A stretch of 22,498 nt of DNA, from the NCBI GenBank assembly GCA_027039295.1, contig JALWEW010000124.1:1-22498 (forward strand). Direction: 5' to 3'. This document shows positions 1-7,104 of the stretch, piece after piece; the first letter of the stretch is position 1, and each line of letters opens with the position of its first letter. The notes beneath the pieces were generated by a model. That model worked only from the letters and a program-made list of their open reading frames with translations. It was not told where the DNA came from and searched no databases. Source of the DNA: Acidilobaceae archaeon (lineage in GTDB: Archaea; Thermoproteota; Thermoprotei_A; Sulfolobales; Acidilobaceae). The position numbers and the translations under genes are program-made.

Positions 1-1
1 G

Positions 2-709
2 GTGTGGAGCGGGGAAGTCGTAGGCATAGTGGGCCCCAACGGCATAGGGAAGACCACGTTCATACGCGTGCTAGCTGGCAGGATAGAGCCCAGCGAGGGG
101 TGGGTGGCCAGGCTGGGCGAGTACGAGGTAAGCTATAAGCCCCAGAGGATATCACCCGAGGTGTTCCCTGAAGGCGCCACCGTGGAGGAGCTGCTGAGGA
201 GGGCAAACCCTACGAGCGTTGTCCCCGGCTCCTGGATATACATAGAGCTAGTCAAGAAGCTCAGGCTAGACAGGCTCTTCGACCGCGAGGCCCGCAGCCT
301 CAGCGGCGGGGAGATGCAGAAGCTAGCCATAGCGATAGTCCTGGCGCGGGAGGCCGACATTTACCTCCTCGACGAGCCCAGCGCGTACCTGGACGTCGAG
401 GAGAGGCTGAGCGTAGCAAAGATCATAAGGAGACTCACCGAGACTAGACAGGCCGCCGCATTCGTTGTAGAGCACGACATCGTTATACAGGACTTCATAA
501 GCGATAAACTGATAGTGATCCTGGGAGAGCCCGGGAGGCACGGTAGGGCCTCGAGGCCCCTCAACCTTAGGGAGGGTATGAACATGTTCCTCAAGCACCT
601 CGGGATAACATTCAGGAGGGACCCACAGACGTATAGGCCCCGGGTCAACAAGGAGGGCAGCTACCTCGATAGGATGCAGAAGGCATCCGGGCAGTACTAC
701 TACGTGTAG
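2..709 (+). CDS. ABCE1/RLI ribosome-recycling ATPase, C-terminal part (5' truncated)
   Basis: Only the second nucleotide-binding domain and C-terminus are present; the gene enters from the left edge, so residue 1 here is not a true start. Visible motifs are Walker A GPNGIGKT (11-18), Q-loop Gln48, signature LSGGEMQK (100-107), Walker B IYLLDEPSAYLD (120-131) and the switch His158 in VVEHDI. The LSGGE and LLDEPSAYLD forms and the tail ending in RMQKASGQYYYV are characteristic of ABCE1 (RNase L inhibitor family). ABCE1 uses ATP to split archaeal and eukaryotic ribosomes after termination. The missing upstream part should hold the two N-terminal [4Fe-4S] clusters and the first ATPase domain. A tRNA-Leu gene lies just downstream on the other strand. 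Nothing looks damaged in the visible portion. Confidence 0.95.
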   Translation: MWSGEVVGIVGPNGIGKTTFIRVLAGRIEPSEGWVARLGEYEVSYKPQRISPEVFPEGATVEELLRRANPTSVVPGSWIYIELVKKLRLDRLFDREARSLSGGEMQKLAIAIVLAREADIYLLDEPSAYLDVEERLSVAKIIRRLTETRQAAAFVVEHDIVIQDFISDKLIVILGEPGRHGRASRPLNLREGMNMFLKHLGITFRRDPQTYRPRVNKEGSYLDRMQKASGQYYYV

Positions 710-726
710 CCCAGCAGAGAGGAAGG

Positions 727-814
727 TGGTGCGGGGGGTGGGATTTGAACCCACGCAGGCCTACGCCATCGGGTCCTCAGCCCGACCCCTTTGGCCAGGC
801 TCGGGCACCCCCGC
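727..814 (-). tRNA. tRNA-Leu (anticodon GAG), CCA encoded
   Basis: Read on the minus strand, the 7-bp acceptor stem GCGGGGG (808-814) pairs with CCCCCGC (731-737). The discriminator is A at 730, as expected for tRNA-Leu, and CCA is encoded at 727-729. U8 and G9 follow the acceptor stem. The anticodon stem TCGGG/CCCGA closes the loop CTGAGGA, giving anticodon GAG for CUC codons. A long variable arm precedes the T-arm GTGGG-TTCAAAT-CCCAC, as in class II tRNAs. No intron interrupts the anticodon loop. The encoded CCA means 3' processing need not rely on CCA addition. Confidence 0.95.
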
Positions 815-841
815 GCCGTGGCTAGAAACCGGTTAGCGGGT

Positions 842-849
842 CTTTAAAG
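842..849 (-). promoter_or_regulatory. TATA-like box for tRNA-Leu
   Basis: CTTTAAAG lies about 31 nt upstream of the first tRNA nucleotide (814), the distance expected for an archaeal TATA box plus a few leader bases. It is palindromic. The only gene to the right (878-1564) ends toward it, so the tRNA is the likely client. Confidence 0.6.
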
Positions 850-877
850 CATTAGGGACATCCTCCTAATAGCCGTG

Positions 878-1564
878 TTACTCGTACTCTTCCTCGGCCT
901 CCTCCTTCGAGGCTTCGATCAGTGCCCTCAGCTCCCTCACAACCCTCTCGGCCTCTCTGCGCTCGGTGTTCTCGGCGTCTCTCATGATATCAGTTATGTT
1001 TGACTCGATGTAATCCCTCAGGTCGCCCTCGTACGATATCTTCTTCCTCCTCAGTATGAGCGGCGTCGGCTCCACCACGGCCCCCCTTATGAGGGCCTCC
1101 CCGTTCAGGGGGGTGACTGCTAGTGCCCCCACTACCCGGTCGCGGTGCCTGAGCTCGTAGACTATGTCTCCGGTCTCGGTTTCCCCTAGCTCCTCCACTT
1201 CGAACTCTATGGCCGAGGACACTATCTCCTCCGCCTTCTCCGTGATAGTGGAGACAGCCTTGTCTACCTCCTCCTGGGGGATCCTCCTCCAAGCCTCTAT
1301 CTTTAGCGTGTCCAGCTTCCACTCTATGGAGCCGTTAACTACGTCGTAGTCAACGCTTATCCTAACCACGTCGCCCTTATCGATTCCCAGCTTGTAGACT
1401 AGTATCTCGAAGAGGAGCCTGTTTAGCTCCCCCGCAGCCCTCGCGACCTCCTTGGAGTCAAGCTCTCCCCTCTTGATGTTGTCCTTTAGCTGCGCGAATA
1501 GGACTCTCCTGACCTTATCAGCGTAGGCTCCAGCTATGACTAGGCCGCTCTTGAGGGTAGGCAT
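878..1564 (-). CDS. DUF2258-type protein, possible ThermoDBP-like ssDNA-binding protein
   Basis: The protein has 228 residues. The N-terminal block GLVIAGAYADKVRRVLF (7-23) and overall layout match what I remember of archaeal DUF2258 proteins. I associate that family with ThermoDBP, a single-stranded DNA-binding protein that replaces SSB in Thermoproteales, but this link is recollection and not proven here. The last 40 or so residues are highly charged and helical, starting near MRDAENTERREAERVV, and could form a coiled coil; a C-terminal dimerising helix is also a ThermoDBP feature. The start is ATG at 1564 with GGGGGTG just upstream. The gene diverges from the Sir2 gene across a shared AT-rich promoter. 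There are no membrane segments or cysteine clusters. V-ATPase subunit E was considered because of the charged helix, but the N-terminal domain does not fit. Confidence 0.6.
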   Translation of the reverse strand: MPTLKSGLVIAGAYADKVRRVLFAQLKDNIKRGELDSKEVARAAGELNRLLFEILVYKLGIDKGDVVRISVDYDVVNGSIEWKLDTLKIEAWRRIPQEEVDKAVSTITEKAEEIVSSAIEFEVEELGETETGDIVYELRHRDRVVGALAVTPLNGEALIRGAVVEPTPLILRRKKISYEGDLRDYIESNITDIMRDAENTERREAERVVRELRALIEASKEEAEEEYE

Positions 1565-1602
1565 TATCTACACCCCCACCCACACGTTACAAATGGCTGC
1601 TT

Positions 1603-1616
1603 GAGATTAATATCTC
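1603..1616. promoter_or_regulatory. Shared divergent TATA region with inverted repeat
   Basis: GAGATTAATATCTC is the only AT-rich block in the 82-nt gap between the divergent DUF2258-type and Sir2 genes. Arms GAGAT and ATCTC flank TAAT. It sits about 38 nt before the Sir2 GTG (1647) and about 45 nt before the opposite ATG (1564), suitable for a TATA box on either strand. The dyad could also be an operator; that is inference. Confidence 0.45.
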
Positions 1617-1646
1617 TACCCTCATCGTCTCCCTCAGGGCGGGGCC

Positions 1647-2402
1647 GTGGAGGATCCCGCAGTCAAGGTCGCAAGGCTCCTGGAGAGCTCGAGCTACGCC
1701 ATAGTCTTCACGGGGGCCGGCGTGTCGGCTGACAGCGGTATCCCCACGTTCCGCGGGCCAGATGGTCTCTGGCGCAGGTATAGGCCTGAGGAGCTCGCTA
1801 GCCCCTGGGGCTTCGAGAGGAACCCCAGGCTGGTGTGGGAGTGGTACGCGTGGCGCATGCGCATCATAGCCTCCGCCAGGCCTAATGCTGCCCATTACGC
1901 TATAGCAGCCCTGGAGAGGAGGGGGCTTGTGAGGGCGGTCATAACCCAGAACGTGGACGGCCTCCACCAGCGCGCCGGAAGCAAGAACGTAATAGAACTA
2001 CACGGCAACATCTGGAGGGCCCGTTGTACCCGTTGCGGCTACAGGTGGATCCTTGAGTCGCCACCCAGCGACGACGAGCTGCCGCTGCGGTGCCCTAGGT
2101 GTGGGTCGCTGGCGAGGCCCGACGTGGTGTGGTTCGGGGAGCCCTTGCCCGAGGCCGCCCTGAGGAGGGCCTTCGAGGAGGCTGGGAAGGCGGATCTCGT
2201 CATAGTGGTGGGCACTAGCGGTGTCGTCGAGCCAGCCGGGTCTATACCAGTCTACGCTAAGGAGAGGGGTGCGAGGCTCGTCAACGTTAACCCCGAGCCT
2301 AATAGGTACACGGGTATGGCCGATGTCAACGTGGAGGAGAGGGCGGCACCCTTCTTTGAGAGGCTCGCCCGCGTGCTGGGCCTCGAGCTGCCTAGGGAGT
2401 AG
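1647..2402 (+). CDS. Sir2-family NAD-dependent protein deacylase
   Basis: The protein has 251 residues and starts at GTG. It carries the full sirtuin motif set: GAGVSADSG (23-31) and PTFRG for NAD binding, QNVDGLHQRAG (101-111), catalytic His119 in ELHGN, zinc cysteines C127, C130, C149 and C152, and a later VGTS motif with a C-terminal VNPEP block. Sirtuins remove acyl groups from lysines using NAD+ and release nicotinamide and O-acyl-ADP-ribose. In Crenarchaeota a known substrate is the chromatin protein Alba. The size and four-cysteine ribbon fit the prokaryotic CobB/Sir2 class. It is divergent from the DUF2258-type gene. Its last 11 nt overlap the convergent Taw1 gene. Confidence 0.96.
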   Translation: MEDPAVKVARLLESSSYAIVFTGAGVSADSGIPTFRGPDGLWRRYRPEELASPWGFERNPRLVWEWYAWRMRIIASARPNAAHYAIAALERRGLVRAVITQNVDGLHQRAGSKNVIELHGNIWRARCTRCGYRWILESPPSDDELPLRCPRCGSLARPDVVWFGEPLPEAALRRAFEEAGKADLVIVVGTSGVVEPAGSIPVYAKERGARLVNVNPEPNRYTGMADVNVEERAAPFFERLARVLGLELPRE

Positions 2403-3465
2403 TATCCGGTGATGTGTCCTCGTACTCTCCGGGGGCCTCCTCCTCCCTGCCCTTCCAGCCCCAGGGGCACCCCTTGCCGTGTCTAATCGGCTTCTCCAGG
2501 TGGCTCAACAGCACTATCCTGCTGGGCCTGCTCTCGCTTCTTATCGGGTACCCAGTCAGCTCTGATATCCTATGGGCGAGGCGCACGACCTCCTCGTGGG
2601 ATGGCATGTTGTCCCTGGTGAGCCTCTCACGCGAGGCTCCGACGTACATGTACGCCTTAACCTCTATGTATGTAGGCTGGGCTATCCTCACGAGCTTGGC
2701 TAGGCCTTTTACCGCCTCCTCACTGTCGTTGAAGCCCTTCACGTGGGTTATCCTGAGCACGGTGGGGCTGGAGAAGCTTGGCAGCATCTCGAGGGTCTCC
2801 AGGGTCAGCTCCCAGGCCCTCGGCACCAGGGGTCTAGTGAAGTAGTTGTAGGACCTCTTATCCCATGCCTCTATGCTGATGTAGAGCTGGCTCGGCTCCT
2901 CCTCTAGATTAGCTAACACGTCCGGCCTGACGCCCCTCGTCACTAGGAAGGTGGTCATGCCGCGCCTGTGTATCTCCCTTATGAGTTCGCCGAGGTAGGG
3001 GTATAGGGTGGGCTCGCCGGTTAGGCTTATCGCTACGTGCTTCGGCTCCATGGCCTCTTTGAGGAGCTTCTTCGGCACCCTCGGATGGCCCTTGTAGCCG
3101 CTTATTATCCTGCGGTACTCCTCTATTATCCCATCCACTATCTCCCGGGGATCGTCGGCGAAGGGCATCTTGGTCTCATCCCACTCGACGCCTACGTCCT
3201 GGGGCCTGATTCTCCAGCAGTGGAGGCAGGCGTTCCAGCACCAGAAGGCGGTGGGGCTCATCTGTATGCACCTATGACTCTCTATACCATAGAACTTGCA
3301 CTTGTAGCAGAATCTCTGCTGCGTTAGCGCTGCGTGGTTCCAGTAGCACTTCTTCACCACGGTGTGCCTACCGACGAAGTGGTACTTCTGCTTGATCATG
3401 CGCTCGTAGAGTGGCCTATACTTCTCCGGCACCCCCTCAAGCCTCAGCCCCACTGCCCTAGCCAT
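2392..3465 (-). CDS. taw1: tRNA-Phe 4-demethylwyosine synthase (Taw1/TYW1)
   Basis: The protein has 357 residues. The radical SAM motif is CX3CX2C at C76, C80 and C83 (CWNACLHCW). Upstream cysteines C40, C53 and C66 are 13 residues apart, the spacing known for the second [4Fe-4S] cluster of archaeal TYW1. Further family marks are SLTGEPTLYPYL, FLVTRGVRPDVL and SIEAWD. The enzyme condenses pyruvate carbons with N1-methylguanosine-37 of tRNA-Phe to build the tricyclic imidazopurine core of wyosine. The start is ATG at 3465 with AGGTGA about 6 nt upstream. It lies downstream of trxB on the same strand with a 25-nt gap, so co-transcription is plausible. The substrate gene, tRNA-Phe(GAA), is at 20238-20329 in this window. 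Confidence 0.96.
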   Translation of the reverse strand: MARAVGLRLEGVPEKYRPLYERMIKQKYHFVGRHTVVKKCYWNHAALTQQRFCYKCKFYGIESHRCIQMSPTAFWCWNACLHCWRIRPQDVGVEWDETKMPFADDPREIVDGIIEEYRRIISGYKGHPRVPKKLLKEAMEPKHVAISLTGEPTLYPYLGELIREIHRRGMTTFLVTRGVRPDVLANLEEEPSQLYISIEAWDKRSYNYFTRPLVPRAWELTLETLEMLPSFSSPTVLRITHVKGFNDSEEAVKGLAKLVRIAQPTYIEVKAYMYVGASRERLTRDNMPSHEEVVRLAHRISELTGYPIRSESRPSRIVLLSHLEKPIRHGKGCPWGWKGREEEAPGEYEDTSPDTTP

Positions 3466-3490
3466 TGAGAGTCACCTACCCCGGGAAAGG

Positions 3491-4510
3491 CTAGCCTCGG
3501 CTACCTATACTATCGCTCCGCGGAGCGTATAAGCCTCTCTCCGCGAGGTAGTTGTAGGCCGAGTACGCGGCCACTGCGCCCATAGCGGCCGCCGTTACTA
3601 TCTGTCTGAAGCCTATCCATACATTGGTGCAGTCGCCAGCCGCGAAGACTCCGGGTATGTTAGTCCTCATCCAGTGGTCGACCTTGATGTAGCCTCTCTC
3701 GTCGACCTCTAGGCCGAGGCTCTTGAACCACTCGGCCGGGGGCTCGAAGCCTATCTCTATGAAGACCCCGTCCACCTTGATCTCGCGCTTCGCGCCCGTA
3801 ACCTTGTTTCTCACTACCACGCTTGTCACGTGGGTGCCATCACCTTTTATCTCGTCCACTACGCTGTCTAGGACGAACTCGATGTTGTCCTTGCTCCTAG
3901 CCGCCTCGACGTACCAGGGCTTCGCCCTGAACTGCCTCCTCCTATGAACGAGGTAGACCCTCTTCACGTAGCCTGAGAGCACGAGGGCGCCCTCGAAGGC
4001 GGAGTCGCCGCCTCCCACTACCACAACACTATCCTTACCATCGAAGAATGGAGCATCGCAGACGCTGCAATAGCTTACCCCGCGGCCTGTATACTCCCTC
4101 TCCCCCGGGACCCCGAGCTTCCTCCTCCTCGAGCCCACGGCCATTATTATGGTCTTAGCGTATACCTCGAGGGAGGGCCTCCCAGTGATCCTGAACCATA
4201 TATCGTCGACTCTCTCGAACTTCTCGACGTGCACCCTCTCGTATATGGGGACCCCGAAGTACCGCTCCGCGTGCCCCCTAAAGCTCGCTATCAGCTTCGA
4301 GGCCCTGACCTTCCCCATCCCAGGATAGTCATCTACATAGTCCGTGTCGTTGAGCTGTCCACCCACGTTCTCCGTGAACACGCCGGTCTTAAGGAGGAAC
4401 CTGACAGCGTAGATCGCAGCTGATAGACCCGCGGGCCCACCGCCTATTATCGCGACGTCGAAGCGCTCGCCCCTCCTCGGCCTCCTCAAGCGCCCTAATC
4501 TAAGCGCCAC
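3491..4510 (-). CDS. trxB: Thioredoxin reductase (NAD(P)H, FAD)
   Basis: The protein has 339 residues. The FAD-binding GGGPAG is at 23-28, the redox-active CSVC at 148-151, the NADPH-binding GGGDSA at 166-171, and HRRRQFRA near 189-196. The second FAD motif GVFAAGDC lies near residue 290. The HRR..R signature favours NADPH over NADH, as in E. coli TrxB. The CxxC lies within the NADPH domain, typical of low-molecular-weight thioredoxin reductases. The role is to reduce thioredoxin or protein disulfide oxidoreductase in the cytoplasm. The start is GTG at 4510 preceded by AGGGG, with a TATA box at 4547-4553. The N-terminal extension of about 16 basic residues before FDVAIIGGG is slightly longer than usual. 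Confidence 0.95.
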   Translation of the reverse strand: MALRLGRLRRPRRGERFDVAIIGGGPAGLSAAIYAVRFLLKTGVFTENVGGQLNDTDYVDDYPGMGKVRASKLIASFRGHAERYFGVPIYERVHVEKFERVDDIWFRITGRPSLEVYAKTIIMAVGSRRRKLGVPGEREYTGRGVSYCSVCDAPFFDGKDSVVVVGGGDSAFEGALVLSGYVKRVYLVHRRRQFRAKPWYVEAARSKDNIEFVLDSVVDEIKGDGTHVTSVVVRNKVTGAKREIKVDGVFIEIGFEPPAEWFKSLGLEVDERGYIKVDHWMRTNIPGVFAAGDCTNVWIGFRQIVTAAAMGAVAAYSAYNYLAERGLYAPRSDSIGSRG

Positions 4511-4546
4511 AGAGGACCCCTAGACCAAGCTCTCGGGGGGTCAGAA

Positions 4547-4553
4547 CTTAAAG
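4547..4553 (-). promoter_or_regulatory. TATA-like box for trxB
   Basis: CTTTAAG on the minus strand lies about 40 nt upstream of the trxB GTG. This leaves a short leader with an AGGGG Shine-Dalgarno sequence. It is the only AT-rich block in the 123-nt gap after the winged-helix gene. Confidence 0.5.
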
Positions 4554-4633
4554 GCGTCACCATAGGGCCCTCGCGGGGCCTCGGCGAGTACAGCCCTCCT
4601 CATCCCCTCTAGCCCGTGGGTGCGGGCTGGCTA

Positions 4634-4942
4634 CTACTCGCTTTTCGCTTTCTCTGCGCCCCCGAGGGTGCATCTACGCTTCCGACCAGCCATGTAGGCA
4701 TTCACTAGCCGCTCCAGGAAGACGCTGGGCTCCACGGGTTTGACCATTATCTCCCCATCACTCTTCTCAAGTGCGAGCGCGCCTATCCTCGAGAGCCTCT
4801 TAATGATTCTCCTAGCCGTCCTCTTCGTGACACAGAGGTCGACGCGCAGGATATCAATCGCCTCGCCGAGGTTCAGCTCCCCACCCCTCCTCGCGAGGGC
4901 GACCAGCGCGGCCCACTCCCTCTTACGGGGGAACCTCGGCAT
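4634..4942 (-). CDS. Small winged-helix-like protein, function unknown
   Basis: The protein has 102 residues from ATG at 4942. A GTG twelve bases further up (4954) sits inside a GGGTG Shine-Dalgarno core, so I prefer the ATG. The central segment (EAIDILRVDLCVTKRTARRI followed by LSRIGALALEK) reads as a helix-turn-helix plus wing: a first helix, a recognition helix with TKRTARRIIKRL, then a beta wing. The C-terminus is a basic tail with two lysine/arginine patches. It resembles the many small crenarchaeal DNA-binding regulators, but I recognise no specific family. A possible promoter, TTTAGATA near 4990, would give a leader of about 25 nt. It is followed 123 nt later by trxB. Confidence 0.6.
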   Translation of the reverse strand: MPRFPRKREWAALVALARRGGELNLGEAIDILRVDLCVTKRTARRIIKRLSRIGALALEKSDGEIMVKPVEPSVFLERLVNAYMAGRKRRCTLGGAEKAKSE

Positions 4943-5135
4943 CCCACAACGCACCCGGAGGGGCTCTCTGGAGTCCCCTCCCCCAAGTATCTAAAGGCCG
5001 GCTGCGCCAGGCTATACTCGCTGGCCCCAGCCTGGAGATGCAAGCCCTTAACCATAGGCGAGCCTAGTTGTCGTGGGGCTGTGAGCATAGCTACCCTATG
5101 CCGAGGGCCTTGGTGGCCTCGTGAGGAGCACCGAC

Positions 5136-5702
5136 CTAAGGTGAGCCCCCTCTACGGCATCGGGGGAGTAGCGCGGCCATGAAGCGTAGCCTCTCCTCCA
5201 GGGGACCCCCTAGCGCGTGCACCACGTAGCGGTCCCCGAGCCAGCCCAGGAGGGGGCGGCCAGCAAGCTCGGCCTTCACGGCCTCGCGTGTGAGGGGCCC
5301 GGGCGCTAGTAGGGCTTCGGATTCTACCCCATTCACTATGAGCGCGGCGGGATCCCTGTAGTCTATCGCGATAGCCACCCCCACAGCCTTGACGGGTTGC
5401 CCCTCAGGCGTTGCCACGCCGCTCAACTCGCTTGCAATACAGCCGTCAACCCACTCCCTCCGCTTGAGCCTGTACGCCCTCAGGGAGGGCCAGCCTGGAG
5501 GCTCCTCGAATATGAGGGATCCCACACCCACGCTCATAAGCCGCGGCCCCATGGGCCCCTCCACGACCACTATCGAGGGCGCCACCACAAGAACCGCTGA
5601 GGACTCAACAGCCTCCCTCGCTAGGGCCTCCAACTCTGTGCCTCGAAGCTTTAGGATATCGGAGACCTCGTAGACCAGCGAGCCCGGGTCCACGGCAGGC
5701 AT
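5136..5702 (-). CDS. Unrecognised protein, 188 residues
   Basis: I do not recognise this protein. It starts at ATG (5702) with GGGGGG 8 nt upstream. The sequence alternates short hydrophobic strands (SSAVLVVAPSIVVVEG, VGVAIAIDYRDPAALIVNG) with helices, suggesting a soluble alpha/beta fold. There are no transmembrane segments, cysteine clusters or nucleotide-binding loops. It has only two cysteines, near residues 87 and 182. Base and codon use resemble the neighbours, and AGG and CTC codons are common, so it is probably a real native gene. It stands alone, with gaps of about 190 and 250 nt either side, and transcription runs away from the succinyl-CoA synthetase genes. No functional link can be drawn from context. 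Confidence 0.65.
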   Translation of the reverse strand: MPAVDPGSLVYEVSDILKLRGTELEALAREAVESSAVLVVAPSIVVVEGPMGPRLMSVGVGSLIFEEPPGWPSLRAYRLKRREWVDGCIASELSGVATPEGQPVKAVGVAIAIDYRDPAALIVNGVESEALLAPGPLTREAVKAELAGRPLLGWLGDRYVVHALGGPLEERLRFMAALLPRCRRGGSP

Positions 5703-5802
5703 ACAGAGAACCCCCCAGCAAGAGGCGGCGACTCTCGAGGCCTCAAAACGCTAGTGGCATTCAGCGCTCTACCGGGGGGATGAGGAGCCGTGTAAGGTAT
5801 GA

Positions 5803-5828
5803 CGCCCCTCCCCGCCGGGGAGGGGGCG
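5803..5828 (+). other. Strong GC hairpin in the 5703-5951 intergenic region
   Basis: CGCCCCTCCCC (5803-5813) is separated by GCC from GGGGAGGGGGCG (5817-5828), which pairs over 11 bp with one extra G. It is in the largest gene-free stretch of the window (about 249 nt). No gene reads into it from the left on the plus strand, so a conventional terminator role is unlikely unless for an unseen RNA. A GGGATGA sequence lies just upstream (5776-5782) and a CTGA just downstream (5830-5833). These faintly resemble C and D boxes, but spacing and an internal D' box do not fit. The rest of the gap holds only the sucC promoter. Confidence 0.4.
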
Positions 5829-5890
5829 GCTGAAGAGTAACCAGGCGCCTGACCCCCATATACGCGGCCGCCTGGGCTGGTGTAGAGTGT

Positions 5891-5913
5891 GGAATCAATT
5901 CCAGTTATTTAAC
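5891..5913 (+). promoter_or_regulatory. sucCD promoter with upstream inverted repeat
   Basis: An inverted repeat GGAATCAATTCC (5891-5902) directly precedes the TATA-like GTTATTTAAC (5904-5913). A TATA centre near 5908 predicts transcription from about 5933, leaving a leader of roughly 20 nt that contains the GAGGTG Shine-Dalgarno sequence. The repeat occupies the BRE/operator position, so it may bind a regulator; that part is inference. Confidence 0.5.
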
Positions 5914-5939
5914 CCGGAAATGAGTGCCACCTCACTAGC

Positions 5940-5945
5940 GAGGTG
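5940..5945 (+). promoter_or_regulatory. Shine-Dalgarno GAGGTG deciding the sucC start
   Basis: GAGGTG is complementary to the archaeal 16S 3' end (CACCUCC). It is 6 nt before TTG at 5952 and contains the in-frame GTG at 5943, arguing that the TTG and not the GTG is used. Confidence 0.65.
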
Positions 5946-5951
5946 CAGCCC

Positions 5952-7088
5952 TTGAAGCTCTTCGAGTTCGAGGCCAAGGAGATACTGAAGAAGTACGGCG
6001 TCGAGGTGCCCCCAAGTGTGCTGATAAAGAAAGGCGAGGACCCACTTGCCAAGATTAAGGAGGCAGGGCTGGAGCCGCCAGTCGTTGTGAAGAGCCAAGT
6101 ACTCGTTGCTGGCAGGGGCAAGGCCGGGGGCGTGAAGCTTGCCAGGACCCTCGAGGAGGCCGTAGAACTCGTAAACAAGCTCTTCGAGACGCCTATTAAG
6201 GGCCTGAAGCCCTCCTATATACTAATTGAGAAGGCTATCGAGCACGAGGCAGAACTCTACACTGCCATCATCATAGACAGGAGTGAGAGGAAGCCCGTGG
6301 TCCTGGCTTCCAAGTATGGGGGCATGGATATAGAGGAGATAGCCAGGGAGAAGCCGGAGAGCATTATCAGGCTCCACATCGACCCCGACGTTGGGCTAAG
6401 GGGCTACCACGCAAGGGTTATAGGCAAGAAGATAGGCCTTAGCGGTAAGGCCCTGTCCTCGTACTCTAGGTTCCTCATGGCCCTGTACAGAGCCTTCATG
6501 GACTACGATGCCGACCTCGCTGAGAGCAACCCGCTAGCCCTTGTAGGCGACAGGGTCATACCACTCGACGCCAGGATAATCGTGGACGACAACGCCCTCT
6601 ACAAGCACCCGGAGCTCGGCGAGAGGAAGCTGGAGGAGACCGGCGAGTACACGGAGTGGGAGATCAAGGCTAGGAAGATGGGCCTAGCGTTCGTCGAGCT
6701 AGACGGTGATGTAGGCATAATAGGCAACGGTGCCGGGTTGACGATGACCACGATGGATCTCGTATACGAGTACGGTGGTAAGCCCGCTAACTTCCTCGAC
6801 ATCGGAGGTGGTGCCAGCGCCGAGTTGGTGAAGACCGCTGTCGGCTTCCTCTTCGAGTTCCCGAAGGCCAAGAAGATATTCATGAACATATTCGGCGGCA
6901 TAACGAGGTGCGACGAGGTAGCCAGGGGAGTCATAAAGGCTATTGAGGAGCTGGGTGGCATGAAGAAGCCCCTAGTTATCAGGCTCTCGGGTACAAACGA
7001 GGAGGAGGGCAGGAGGATCCTCCGCGAGGCCGGCATAGAGGCCTTCACGGACCCAATCGAGGCCGTGAAGAAGGTTGTGAGCCTCTAG
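5952..7088 (+). CDS. sucC: Succinyl-CoA synthetase beta subunit (ATP-grasp)
   Basis: The protein has 378 residues from TTG at 5952, giving the family-typical N-terminus MKLFEFEAKEILKKYGV. A GTG at 5943 is inside the Shine-Dalgarno sequence. The N-terminal half is the ATP-grasp domain (VVKSQVLVAGRGKAGGVKLA). The C-terminal CoA-ligase-type domain has GNGAGLTMTTMD, NFLDIGGGAS, NIFGGITRCDEVARG and RLSGTNEEEG. With the alpha subunit it interconverts succinyl-CoA and succinate with phosphorylation of ADP, in the citric acid cycle or its reductive version. GDP versus ADP specificity cannot be read from sequence alone. sucD follows after 16 nt, a standard two-gene operon. Confidence 0.95.
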   Translation: MKLFEFEAKEILKKYGVEVPPSVLIKKGEDPLAKIKEAGLEPPVVVKSQVLVAGRGKAGGVKLARTLEEAVELVNKLFETPIKGLKPSYILIEKAIEHEAELYTAIIIDRSERKPVVLASKYGGMDIEEIAREKPESIIRLHIDPDVGLRGYHARVIGKKIGLSGKALSSYSRFLMALYRAFMDYDADLAESNPLALVGDRVIPLDARIIVDDNALYKHPELGERKLEETGEYTEWEIKARKMGLAFVELDGDVGIIGNGAGLTMTTMDLVYEYGGKPANFLDIGGGASAELVKTAVGFLFEFPKAKKIFMNIFGGITRCDEVARGVIKAIEELGGMKKPLVIRLSGTNEEEGRRILREAGIEAFTDPIEAVKKVVSL

Positions 7089-7104
7089 AGGGGGTGAGGT
7101 AGGA

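Noticed and set aside
4552..4610. Possible C/D-box RNA on the minus strand (GGGATGA and CTGA)
   Set aside because: The region coincides with the trxB promoter TATA box, and an internal D'/C' pair with guide spacing is not present.
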